Origin: JAUVXY01 sp964392345 | Lineage (GTDB): Bacteria > Actinomycetota > Humimicrobiia > Humimicrobiales > Humimicrobiaceae | DNA length: 36,419 nt | Assembly (NCBI GenBank): GCA_964392345.1 | Contig: CAYMPQ010000011.1 | Span: 1-36,419, forward strand | Direction: 5' to 3' | Position numbers and translations under genes: made by a program | Notes under the pieces: model-generated | What the model was told of the DNA's origin: nothing | The model's database searches: none | What the model saw: the letters and a program-made list of their open reading frames with translations, nothing else | In this document: one piece after another, positions 6,895-15,629 of the stretch | Numbering within the stretch: position 1 is the first letter of the stretch | How the letters are laid out: every line of letters begins with the position of its first letter

Positions 6895-8718
6895 CTATTC
6901 TTTTTTTTCTTCTATCACATCAATATGTGCCTCTTTTAATTGCTCCCTGGAAACTTTTGAAGGAGAGTCTGTAAGCATACAGGATGCTGACTGGGTTTTT
7001 GGGAAAGCAATTACTTCTCTGATGCTGTCAAGCCCGCCTATCAGCATAGCCAGCCTGTCAAGGCCAATTGCTATTCCGCCATGTGGAGGAACACCATAGT
7101 CAAGCGATCTCAGGAAAAACCCAAAATTTTCTTCAATCCTTTCAGTATCAATTTTAAGCAGCTCAAAAATCTTTCTCTGTAAATTTATGTCATCTATCCT
7201 GATGGAACCTCCTCCTATTTCTCTGCCATCCAATACTATATCATAGGCCATTGACATTACCTCCAAAGGATTCGAATCTAAAAATTTTGATGTTTCTTCA
7301 TCAGGTCTGGTAAAAGGATGATGTGACGGGGATAGCCTTTTTTCCATGTCATTCCACACAAACAATGGAAAGTCGCATACCCATATAAATTTATGCTCAC
7401 TGCTTTTTATTAGTTTTAATTTGTTTCCAAGATAATTTCTTATAATACCTAACACGCTGCATGTTTTAATAAATTCATCTGCAACTATTAACAGCAAATT
7501 TTTCTCTTTTAAGTTCAGGCTTTCAATTAAATCTCTTTTTTCGGATTCTGTTATAAATTTTGCAATTGGTGATTGAAAGCTCATATCCTTTTCAATTTTA
7601 ATCCATGCCAGTCCGCCAGCTCCATTTTTCTTGGCTAGATCAACTAAATTATCAAGTTCTTTCCTGGTAAATTTAGAAAAATCATCAACAACTAAACTTT
7701 TTATAATTCCTTTATTATCTAAAACATCTTTAAATATTTTAACCTTACTATTTTTAAATATATTAGATATATCCTTTATTAAGAGTTCAAATCTCATATC
7801 AGGTTTATCAGTGCCATATTTTTCCATGCATTCTTTCCAGCCAATTCTCTCAATTGGCAATTTAATCTCTTCATTTAACACTTCATTAAAAATGCTGTAA
7901 ATCAAACCATCTGTTATATTTATAACATCATCGATACCAACAAAAGACATCTCCAAATCTATTTGCGTAAACTCAGGCTGGCGGTCTGATCGCAAATCCT
8001 CGTCCCTGAAGCATCTGGCAATTTGATAGCACCTGTCAAAACCGGAAAACATAAGTATTTGTTTAAACAGTTGAGGAGACTGGGGAAGAGCATAAAATTT
8101 CCCTGTATTTAATCTTGACGGCACTAAAAAATCCCTTGCGCCTTCAGGTGTGCTTTTTGCTAAAATTGGAGTTTCTATTTCTACAAAGCCTTTGGAATTT
8201 AAATATTGCCTTGTTGATACAATAACGTCATGCTTTAACCGCAAATTTTTTTGCATATCCTGCGATCTCAGGTCTAAATACCTGTACTTTAACCTTGTAA
8301 TTTCATCTATATTTTCTTTTTTTTCTATAGTAAATGGCGGTGTCTTAGACTTATTAAAAATTTTTATCTTGCTGACCACAATTTCTACTTCACCAGTAGC
8401 AAGCTCGGGGTTTATTGTATCTTTGCTCCTTTCCTTGACCTCTCCTTTTATGCTGACCACATACTCGCTTCTTATATCTTTGGCTGTATTGTAAGGTTGA
8501 ATATCAAAGTTTGGATCAAATACCAATTGGATAACTCCTGAAAAATCCCTTAGGTCTATAAATATCAGCTTACCGTGGTCTCTTCTGCTGCTGACCCATC
8601 CGCACAAAGTTACTTCTTTGCCTGCAAAGCTTTTATTTATCTCTCCGCATAAATTAGTCCTCATGATAGTTTGATAGCCGCTGCAAACTATATTATTTTT
8701 ATTATTTTTTAAGCTCAT
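6895..8718 (-). CDS. aspS: aspartyl-tRNA synthetase, probably non-discriminating (Asp/Asn)
   Basis: 607 residues, bacterial-type AspRS. An N-terminal OB anticodon-binding domain (EVTLCGWVSSRRDHGKLIFIDLRD) leads to the class II core (DFLVPSR, QSPQLFKQILMFSGFDRCYQIARCFRDEDLRSDRQPEFTQ split around motif 2), the inserted GAD domain, and the C-terminal GLDRLAM motif 3. The histidine after RRD (about residue 48) corresponds to His31 of Pseudomonas AspRS, linked to charging both tRNA-Asp and tRNA-Asn. E. coli has Leu there. This suggests Asp-tRNA-Asn is made and amidated by GatCAB, which is not in this window. The start at 8718 has upstream GAAGGG/CGGA; a later ATG at 8664 has no such site. It follows hisS by 25 bases. 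Confidence 0.95.
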   Translation of the reverse strand: MSLKNNKNNIVCSGYQTIMRTNLCGEINKSFAGKEVTLCGWVSSRRDHGKLIFIDLRDFSGVIQLVFDPNFDIQPYNTAKDIRSEYVVSIKGEVKERSKDTINPELATGEVEIVVSKIKIFNKSKTPPFTIEKKENIDEITRLKYRYLDLRSQDMQKNLRLKHDVIVSTRQYLNSKGFVEIETPILAKSTPEGARDFLVPSRLNTGKFYALPQSPQLFKQILMFSGFDRCYQIARCFRDEDLRSDRQPEFTQIDLEMSFVGIDDVINITDGLIYSIFNEVLNEEIKLPIERIGWKECMEKYGTDKPDMRFELLIKDISNIFKNSKVKIFKDVLDNKGIIKSLVVDDFSKFTRKELDNLVDLAKKNGAGGLAWIKIEKDMSFQSPIAKFITESEKRDLIESLNLKEKNLLLIVADEFIKTCSVLGIIRNYLGNKLKLIKSSEHKFIWVCDFPLFVWNDMEKRLSPSHHPFTRPDEETSKFLDSNPLEVMSMAYDIVLDGREIGGGSIRIDDINLQRKIFELLKIDTERIEENFGFFLRSLDYGVPPHGGIAIGLDRLAMLIGGLDSIREVIAFPKTQSASCMLTDSPSKVSREQLKEAHIDVIEEKKE

Positions 8719-8743
8719 GATTTTTCCGATACCCTTCGTCTTT

Positions 8744-10042
8744 TTATATTGCCTGGTTTGCCTGGTCTCCTGCTCTTCTTATTAAATTATCTAATTTTTC
8801 TTTTTCCCTGTCCCATTTAATTTTATATTGTTTGCGCTTTTTAATATCTTTAATAGTCACTTCGCCAGCTTTTACCTCATTTTCTCCAATTATAGCAGCA
8901 AAGTCATAGCCATTCTTTTCCGCCCATTTTAACTCTGAGTTCAGGGCCCTGATATTATAATTTAAGTCACAAACATAATTTTTTTCTCTTAAATATTTGA
9001 GAATGTCAAATGAATATTCTTCACAGCTTCCGTCAAGAACTATTACATATATTTTAGACTCATCTTTTTCTTTTCCTGCTTCTAAATTAAGCTGCTTCAT
9101 CAGCATAAGAATCCTGTCGACCCCAACAGCAAAACCAATCGCTGGTATATCAGGGCCCCCGAACTGTTGTATCAGGTTATCATATCTACCGCCGCCGCCA
9201 AGTGCATTTTGGGCACTCTGCAAATCTTTTGATACAAATTCAAATATAGTTTTTGTATAATAGTCAAACCCTCTCACCAAATTACTGTCAACAGTATATT
9301 TAATTTTCAGGGCATCCAGAAAATAAAGTACCTTTTTAAAATGTGATTTACAATCCGAGCATAAGGATGAATAAATTTTTGGGGAATCGCTGATTAAATT
9401 AATACAATTATCCTTTTTACAATCAAATATTCTAAGGGGATTTAAATCATATCTCTTTTGGCAATCCGTGCATAATTTGTCAACTTTTGGTTCCAGGAAC
9501 AACTTAAACTTACCCACAAATTCCTTCCTGCACCTTGAACACCCCATACTGTTAATAAAGAGTTTTAGCTTTTTAAATCCTAAATTTTTAAAAAAAGTTT
9601 CTAAGAGCCAAATTATTTCGCTGTCTATTATAGGATTGTCCGTTCCAACAGCTTCAGCTCCAATCTGGTAAAATTCTCTCATCCTGCCTTTTTGCGGACG
9701 CTCATATCTAAACATGCTTCCTGTGTAAAAAACTTTTACAGGCAGATAACCTGAGTACATTTTGTTTTCTATAATAGCTCTTACTATTGAAGCAGTGCCT
9801 TCTGGCCTGAGTGTAAGCGATCTCCCTTTTTTGTCGGAAAATGTGTACATTTCTTTTTGAACTATATCTGTCCCATCGCCAATGCTTCTGCTGAAAACCT
9901 GAGTATGCTCAAATGTAGGCGTAATTAATTCTTTATAATTAAAAATGCTGAATAATCTTTTAGCATTATTTATAATAAAATTTCTATATTCAATGTCGCT
10001 CCCAAAGATATCGCTTGTTCCTCTTGGAGAATTTAAAATCAA
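8744..10042 (-). CDS. hisS: histidyl-tRNA synthetase
   Basis: 432 residues, HisRS charging tRNA-His. It opens with LNSPRGTSDIFG. Class II motif 2 region is LTLRPEGTASIVRAI, followed by FRYERPQKGRMREFYQIGAE. The histidine-binding motifs LVRGFDYYTKTIFEF and GGGGRYDNLI are present, as is motif 3 (IGFAVGVDRILML). The C-terminal anticodon-binding domain is complete. A middle region carries extra cysteine pairs (CSRCRKEF, CTDCQKRY, CKKDNC, CSDCKSHF). Some are usual in Gram-positive HisRS, and the set may bind zinc. Translation begins at TTG (10040-10042), with AGGTGGG a few bases upstream. It lies 26 bases after the MBL hydrolase gene, in the conserved hisS-aspS pair. Confidence 0.96.
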   Translation of the reverse strand: MILNSPRGTSDIFGSDIEYRNFIINNAKRLFSIFNYKELITPTFEHTQVFSRSIGDGTDIVQKEMYTFSDKKGRSLTLRPEGTASIVRAIIENKMYSGYLPVKVFYTGSMFRYERPQKGRMREFYQIGAEAVGTDNPIIDSEIIWLLETFFKNLGFKKLKLFINSMGCSRCRKEFVGKFKLFLEPKVDKLCTDCQKRYDLNPLRIFDCKKDNCINLISDSPKIYSSLCSDCKSHFKKVLYFLDALKIKYTVDSNLVRGFDYYTKTIFEFVSKDLQSAQNALGGGGRYDNLIQQFGGPDIPAIGFAVGVDRILMLMKQLNLEAGKEKDESKIYVIVLDGSCEEYSFDILKYLREKNYVCDLNYNIRALNSELKWAEKNGYDFAAIIGENEVKAGEVTIKDIKKRKQYKIKWDREKEKLDNLIRRAGDQANQAI

Positions 10043-10068
10043 AATAACCCACCTGTCTTATATAAATT

Positions 10069-10701
10069 TTAGTTAATTAAGAAACTATCCTGCAAATAAA
10101 AATTAGTTTTGAACTCGGATTCCAGGCTGGTATCTTCTCCGTGTCCAGGATATACAATTAAATTTTTATCCATTTTTTTTAAGTATTTTAAAGAATTTCT
10201 AATTTCATTAATATTGCCACCTGGTAAATCTGTTCTCCCTATCCCATTTTTAAACAATAAATCACCTGTAAATAAAAAGTTTTTATATTTTAAAATAATA
10301 CTTCCTGGAGTATGCCCAGGGGTGTTTATAATTTCAATACCAAGATTATTAAAATTCTTGTATTTATCTTTTTCTAACAAATTATAGGTTTTTAATGATA
10401 ATCCATTTTTACCAAAAAATGAAGACAAATTTTTTTCAGGATCTTTAATGATGGGTTCTTCAAGTTTGTGAATATAAAAAGGGATATTGTAATTAGAAAT
10501 TAAATCTGGCACAGCGCTTATGTGGTCGTAATGCCCGTGAGTATTTAATATGAAATCAGGTTTAACATTCTCATTCTTTAAATATTTTTCAATACGGGGA
10601 AATTCTCCTCCCGGATCAATTATTATAACAGCATCATCCAGTGAAAGTATGTAGCAGTTTACTTTAAAAAAACCTAATACTAATTTATCTAATTTTAACA
10701 T
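10069..10701 (-). CDS. MBL-fold metallohydrolase, glyoxalase II-like
   Basis: 210 residues of the metallo-beta-lactamase fold. The metal motif is THGHYDH at about residues 54-60, followed by the later TPGHTPGS, FTGDLLF and YPGHGEDT motifs that supply further ligands. Overall shape and length match the small glyoxalase II-like (hydroxyacylglutathione hydrolase-related) hydrolases that sit beside rel and hisS in many Bacillota and Actinomycetota. The natural substrate of these is not established, so no gene symbol is given. Its ATG overlaps the rel stop by one base (TAATG), implying coupled translation from the rel message. Confidence 0.85.
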   Translation of the reverse strand: MLKLDKLVLGFFKVNCYILSLDDAVIIIDPGGEFPRIEKYLKNENVKPDFILNTHGHYDHISAVPDLISNYNIPFYIHKLEEPIIKDPEKNLSSFFGKNGLSLKTYNLLEKDKYKNFNNLGIEIINTPGHTPGSIILKYKNFLFTGDLLFKNGIGRTDLPGGNINEIRNSLKYLKKMDKNLIVYPGHGEDTSLESEFKTNFYLQDSFLIN

Positions 10702-12950
10702 TATTTTCTTGGTAAAACCCTAAAAGCATCATAAACTGAATCAATCTGATTCAAGTTTTTAATAATGTCCTTTATAATATATTTATTGCTAATTTCTATT
10801 ACAAATCTTAACTTCATATGACCGTTCTTATGCTTTGAAAGAGTGCTAACGCTGATTATATTTATGTCATACTCGCCTATCACATTAGTTATGTCCCTCA
10901 ACAGTTTAGTTCTATTCATAGCCTCTACCTGTATCTCTGCATTAAACCTTGAAGGAGCTTTTTTATCCCAGCTGACTTCCAGAAACCTTTGACTATCATT
11001 TTTCATCAAAGTAGATACATTTGTACAATCTGACCTGTGAACAGAAATTCCCTTTCCGCGGGAAATGTAGCCAACAATATTATCCCCAGGAATTGGGTTG
11101 CAGCATTTTGCAATATTTACAAGCACACCCTCCATTCCCTTGACTTTAATTCCACTCTGGGCCTCTCTGTATCCCTCCCTTGGATACAACTTCTCTATAT
11201 CTATCTCTTCTTCTTTCCCCTGCCTCTTTTCTGTTTGACTTAATTTTCTAATTAATTTTGTGTAAATCTGGTGAGGCGATACTTTATGTGAGCCAATACT
11301 CCTAAATAACATTTCGGCCTTTTCAAAATTTACTTCTTTTGCCACTTCTTCAAAAATTTCAGGTGGCACACTTTTAAATGAAAGCCCGTTTTTCCTGAGT
11401 ATCTTCAGCATAATTTCTCTGCCCTCGCTATAGGTTTCCTGTTTTTCTTCTTTGCTGAACCACTGCTTTATTTTATTTCTTGCCCTTGAAGTCTTAACTA
11501 CATTAAGCCAATCTCTGCTCGGCCCTTTAGGTGTTTTTGAGACAATAATTTCAACAATGTTTCCATTTTCCAGAATAGTTTCAATTGGCACCATTTTGTT
11601 GTTTATTTTTGCTCCTATACAATTATGTCCGACATCAGTATGTATCTGATAGGCAAAATCGATTGGAGTAGAACCTCTTGGCAAATCAATCACCCTGCCC
11701 TTTGGTGTAAATACAAATACTTCTTCTTCAAATAAATCTAATTTAAGCGATTCCATGTAGTCACGAGGGTCCTTTAATTCTCTCTGCCAATCCAAGACCT
11801 GTCTGATCCATGCAATTCTTTTGTCAAAATCACTTGTTTTCAGGTTGCCTTCTTTATATTTATAATGCGCTGCTATGCCGTATTCTGCAATTTTGTGCAT
11901 TTCAAAAGTTCTTATCTGTATTTCAATAGGTTTACCCTTATTGCCTATAACTATCGTGTGAAGCGCTCTGTACATATTAAACTTAGGATTTGCTATATAG
12001 TCTTTGAATTTTCCCGGAACAGGTTTCCATATGTAATGAATTATGCCTAAAACTTCGTAGCAGCTTTTTATATCGTTTACAATAACTCTGATAGCTATCA
12101 GGTCATAGATATCTTCAAATTTCCTGTTTTGTTTGGTGATCTTATTGTATATGCTGTAATAACTTTTTGCCCTCCCATTTATCTCAGCAGGTATACCGGT
12201 CTCTTTTAATTTTTTGCGTACGGTTTCCATAGCTTCATCTATTAATGCTTTTCTCTCCGCTACTTTATCTGTAACCATATCTTTAATCTTTGTATATTCT
12301 TTTGGATATAAATATTTAAAGCTTAGGTCCTCTAATTCTGATTTTATTTTAAACATTCCAAGGCGGTGAGCAATAGGTGCGTAAACCTCCAGTGTTTCCA
12401 CTGCATTGATCCGTCTTTTTTCATTGCTTAGCGAAGACAGAGTTCTCATATTGTGGAGCCTGTCAGCTAACTTTACAAGTATAATCCTTATATCCTCTGA
12501 CATGGCAATTATTATCTTTCTTAAATTCTCAACTTGCCTCTCTTCTTTATTGTGAAAGATAATTTTATCCAGCTTTGTAACTCCGTTTATTATTTTGGCA
12601 GTCTCTTCACCAAATTCCTTTTTAATATTTTCCAAACTAAGTTCTGTATCTTCTACCAGATCATGGAGTATTGCTGCTACTATTGATGTTTGATCCAATC
12701 CTATTTCAGCTAAAATATTTGCGACTCCCAATGGATGTATTACAAAAGGTTCTCCTGATTTTCTAAGCTGATTTCCATGATATTCCTTTGCAGTCAGATA
12801 GGCTCTTGTAAGTAATTCTTCATCAACATTTGGGGTATAGGCCTTAATCTTTTTAATTAGCTTTGTAAAAATTATATCAGTGTCTGCCCTGGCTAATTTT
12901 GCGTCTTTGTTTAATTTTTTACTGTCAATTTTATTAGATGTTGATTTCAT
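10701..12950 (-). CDS. rel: bifunctional (p)ppGpp synthetase/hydrolase Rel
   Basis: 749 residues, a long RSH enzyme that makes and degrades (p)ppGpp in the stringent response. The HD hydrolase domain has HPLGVANIL and ILHDLVEDT (His97-Asp98) and LADRLHNMRT. The synthetase domain has GRAKSYYSIYNKI, IYDLIAIRVIV, and the basic loop KFKD (about 314-317), the RxKD type of bifunctional enzymes rather than the EFDD of RelA. YRALHT replaces the common YQSLHT. TGS (about 405-465), the cysteine-containing KCCNPIPGD region and a C-terminal ACT domain follow. There is no Shine-Dalgarno before the ATG, but a perfect TATAAT lies 10 bases upstream, so the message may start almost at the ATG. It follows recJ by 25 bases. 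Confidence 0.95.
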   Translation of the reverse strand: MKSTSNKIDSKKLNKDAKLARADTDIIFTKLIKKIKAYTPNVDEELLTRAYLTAKEYHGNQLRKSGEPFVIHPLGVANILAEIGLDQTSIVAAILHDLVEDTELSLENIKKEFGEETAKIINGVTKLDKIIFHNKEERQVENLRKIIIAMSEDIRIILVKLADRLHNMRTLSSLSNEKRRINAVETLEVYAPIAHRLGMFKIKSELEDLSFKYLYPKEYTKIKDMVTDKVAERKALIDEAMETVRKKLKETGIPAEINGRAKSYYSIYNKITKQNRKFEDIYDLIAIRVIVNDIKSCYEVLGIIHYIWKPVPGKFKDYIANPKFNMYRALHTIVIGNKGKPIEIQIRTFEMHKIAEYGIAAHYKYKEGNLKTSDFDKRIAWIRQVLDWQRELKDPRDYMESLKLDLFEEEVFVFTPKGRVIDLPRGSTPIDFAYQIHTDVGHNCIGAKINNKMVPIETILENGNIVEIIVSKTPKGPSRDWLNVVKTSRARNKIKQWFSKEEKQETYSEGREIMLKILRKNGLSFKSVPPEIFEEVAKEVNFEKAEMLFRSIGSHKVSPHQIYTKLIRKLSQTEKRQGKEEEIDIEKLYPREGYREAQSGIKVKGMEGVLVNIAKCCNPIPGDNIVGYISRGKGISVHRSDCTNVSTLMKNDSQRFLEVSWDKKAPSRFNAEIQVEAMNRTKLLRDITNVIGEYDINIISVSTLSKHKNGHMKLRFVIEISNKYIIKDIIKNLNQIDSVYDAFRVLPRK

Positions 12951-12960
12951 GTTAATATAT

Positions 12961-12966
12961 ATTATA
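12961..12966 (-). promoter_or_regulatory. candidate -10 element for a near-leaderless rel transcript
   Basis: A perfect TATAAT lies in the recJ-rel gap, 10 bases before the rel ATG. A start 7 or 8 bases downstream would leave an untranslated leader of about 3 bases or fewer. The -35 region (TTCAGC at 17-base spacing) is poor. The gap is AT-rich, so chance occurrence is quite possible. Confidence 0.3.
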
Positions 12967-12975
12967 AAACAATTT

Positions 12976-14742
12976 TTAAATTTGCTGAAATATATCTAAA
13001 ATCACTAATTGGTCCGTTTTCCTGCCACCCCATGAATTTTCAATAATATTGTAAAGTATGCTTACCTGCTCTCTTAGATATAATATCTTTTTTTTATTTT
13101 CATTTATATTAAACATTACAGCTTCAAACACAGTGTTATTATTTTTTAGCCTCAACTTCGCATGCTTCTCGTTGCTGGTGTAGCTTACATCCATAATTTC
13201 GCAATCACTGGTAACAAAGGCAGGTTTTGGGTTGCCAGATCCAAAAGGCTTGAGAAGTCTGATTTCTTTTATAAGGCTGCCTTTTAAATCCTTAAAAGTT
13301 ATTTTAGAATCATAATAGTAATTTTTTTCAACATCAATTTTCTTCAATTTTTTGCTGGCTATTTTGAGCATCTCTTCTTTAAAACGCTCAAAATTAGACT
13401 TAACCATAGTAATTCCGCAAGCCTGTTCATGCCCCCCAAATTTTTCAAAAAGATTCCTCACTGAAAATAAATTTTCGTAAAGATTAAATTTTTCCATGCT
13501 CCTTCCTGAACCTTTTAGCCTGCTTCCCTCTTCCTTAAACAATATTATAGGAATATTGTACTTGCTTGCCAGACTTGAAGCTGCTATACCCAGTACTCCT
13601 TCATTCCATCTTTTTGATTTATCTATAAAAATTTTTTGTTTGCTTGCAATATACGAAAAATCGTTCTTGCCTGTTATTTCCTCCAGTATGCTTCTTTGTA
13701 AATTCTGCCTCTTATTATTAAAAGAATTTAAATCCTCTACTAATTTTTCTAAATCTACGCCGTCATCACCTTTTAAAAGATCCAGACTCTCTTTGGCACT
13801 TTTAATTCTTCCGGCAGCATTAAGGCGTGGTGCAATTATAAATCCCACATCGTAAACATCTACTTCCTGTTTATTTGAAAGTACTGTTTCCAACATTTTT
13901 TTTAACCCCTTGTTTTCTGTTTCCTTAAGCAACTCAAGGCCTTTTTTTACAATTATCCTGTTTTCACCTACAAGAGGCATTATGTCTGCAATTGTTGATA
14001 TCGCTACGATATCTAAAAGTTTTGTAAGGTAATCTTTTTTAAATCTCTTCTTGAGCCCTTCATCCAGTTCTCTGAGCACAGCTGTTATAAATTTAAAAGT
14101 AACCCCGGCTCCGCTTAAATGCTTGAATGGATAATTAGAATTTTTTAGTTTGGGATTAATAATAATATATTTTTTTATTTCTTCCTTGCAGCTTTTTTTC
14201 CTGCTTGAATCAATTTTTGAAGGTTGGTGATGATCGCAAACTATGATATCTATATCAGACCTGCTGCTGTCTATAAATTGCTCAACCTCTTTGCTGTTTG
14301 TCCCGCAATCCACACAAATTATTAAGTTATAATATTTCTTTTTGGAAATTTTTTTTATAAAACTTAAATTTATATCATACCCGTCTTTAAACCTGTCTGG
14401 TATGTATATATCAACGTTTAAAGACAATTTTTTTAGAAAATTATAAGCAATAACAGAACTTATAATGCCATCAGCATCATAATCACCAAAAATCAGTATA
14501 TTCTCATTGTTTGAAACAGCATTCTTTATTCTGTCTATGCCTTTATCTATGTTAGAAAGTAATTTAGGATCATGTAAATATTTTAGAGAAGGCTTTAAAA
14601 AAGCATCTATTTCTTCTTCTGTAGTAATACCCCTGTCTGCAAGAATTTTAGCTAATATAGCGCTGTATTTAAATTTTGAAAATATTTTTTTATCAGTTTC
14701 TTTGCTTACCCTGTGTTTCCAATTTTCTGGAATTTTTGTCAT
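12976..14742 (-). CDS. recJ: single-stranded-DNA 5'-3' exonuclease RecJ
   Basis: 588 residues of the DHH phosphoesterase family. RecJ digests single-stranded DNA in recombination and mismatch/base-excision repair. The metal-binding motifs appear in order: FGDYDADGI (about 103-111), CVDCG, VCDHHQP (DHH) and the INPKL...LSGAGVTFKF block. The DHHA1 part has KGSGRS and FGGHEQACG. A C-terminal OB domain follows (LLKPFGSGNPKPAFVTSD onward). The length is slightly above the common 560-580, with no extra domain visible. It lies two bases after secF and 25 before rel. secDF-recJ-rel is the usual order in Bacillota, though the adenine phosphoribosyltransferase gene often found between recJ and rel is absent here. 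Confidence 0.94.
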   Translation of the reverse strand: MTKIPENWKHRVSKETDKKIFSKFKYSAILAKILADRGITTEEEIDAFLKPSLKYLHDPKLLSNIDKGIDRIKNAVSNNENILIFGDYDADGIISSVIAYNFLKKLSLNVDIYIPDRFKDGYDINLSFIKKISKKKYYNLIICVDCGTNSKEVEQFIDSSRSDIDIIVCDHHQPSKIDSSRKKSCKEEIKKYIIINPKLKNSNYPFKHLSGAGVTFKFITAVLRELDEGLKKRFKKDYLTKLLDIVAISTIADIMPLVGENRIIVKKGLELLKETENKGLKKMLETVLSNKQEVDVYDVGFIIAPRLNAAGRIKSAKESLDLLKGDDGVDLEKLVEDLNSFNNKRQNLQRSILEEITGKNDFSYIASKQKIFIDKSKRWNEGVLGIAASSLASKYNIPIILFKEEGSRLKGSGRSMEKFNLYENLFSVRNLFEKFGGHEQACGITMVKSNFERFKEEMLKIASKKLKKIDVEKNYYYDSKITFKDLKGSLIKEIRLLKPFGSGNPKPAFVTSDCEIMDVSYTSNEKHAKLRLKNNNTVFEAVMFNINENKKKILYLREQVSILYNIIENSWGGRKTDQLVILDIFQQI

Positions 14743-14744
14743 AA

Positions 14745-15629
14745 TTATTTTTTATATCTTGGAAACTTGTTGTTCCACGCTACCAGTATGGGACTCGCAA
14801 AAAATATGGAGGAGTAAGTTCCTGATATTATTCCTATGGCCAAAGCAAACGCAAAATCCTTCAGCGCAGGGCTTCCTAATGTAAGAAGCAGGATTACAGG
14901 AAACAATGTAGTAACAGAAGTATTAATAGACCTTGTAAGAGTCTTATTTACAGAATCGTTTACAATCTGGCTATATCCTAATTTTCTTGCTGCTGGAGTA
15001 TTTTCTCTTATCCTGTCAAATACAACTATTGTGTCATTTAATGAATAGCCCAATATGGTTAAAATTGCTGCAATAGTTGCTGTATTAATTTCACGATTTG
15101 AGATAGCATATACGCCAAGTGTTACCAAAACGTCGTGTACCAAAGCTACAATTGCAGTAGCTCCAAATCTAAATTCAAACCTGATCCACACATATATTAA
15201 AATTCCAAGTATGCTAATTCCAATAGCTATTAGCGCATATTTTGCAATTTGGCGGCCAAAGCCCGGAAACACGCTTCTATCCTGAACAGGCGGCCTGTTT
15301 ATGCCTATCTCTTTGTCCAGCGATTCTAAAATCATATTTTTCGTTTTGATATCAATTGGGATTGTTCTTACTATAAACCTATCATCAGCTGTTTTCTGAA
15401 GTATAGTGTTTCCAAAGCCTATATCTTCCATAACCTCTCTAATCTCAGATACATTTACATCTCTTGTAAACTCAACTTCCATAAGAGAGCCGCCTAAGAA
15501 ATCAATTCCTAAATTAAACCCGCCCTGGATAAAATACCCTGTAATTCCAACAAGTATAACTACTGCTGAAATTATAAACCACATTTTTCTTTTCCCAACA
15601 AAATCAAAATTAAAACTCCCAGTTTTCAA
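14745..15629 (-). CDS. secF: protein translocase subunit SecF
   Basis: 294 residues, the SecF half of the proton-driven RND-type motor that helps pull exported proteins through SecYEG. An N-terminal membrane helix (FVGKRKMWFIISAVVILVGI) precedes the periplasmic domain containing GIDFLGGSLMEVEF. Five further helices follow, with the family signatures GYSLNDTIVVFDRIREN (catalytic-site aspartates of the motor) and NTSVTTLFPVILL. The start is TTG (15627-15629), overlapping the secD TGA stop as TTGA, with GGGAG just upstream, so SecD and SecF are translationally coupled. SecD and SecF are separate proteins here, unlike the fused SecDF of Bacillus. Confidence 0.95.
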   Translation of the reverse strand: MKTGSFNFDFVGKRKMWFIISAVVILVGITGYFIQGGFNLGIDFLGGSLMEVEFTRDVNVSEIREVMEDIGFGNTILQKTADDRFIVRTIPIDIKTKNMILESLDKEIGINRPPVQDRSVFPGFGRQIAKYALIAIGISILGILIYVWIRFEFRFGATAIVALVHDVLVTLGVYAISNREINTATIAAILTILGYSLNDTIVVFDRIRENTPAARKLGYSQIVNDSVNKTLTRSINTSVTTLFPVILLLTLGSPALKDFAFALAIGIISGTYSSIFFASPILVAWNNKFPRYKK

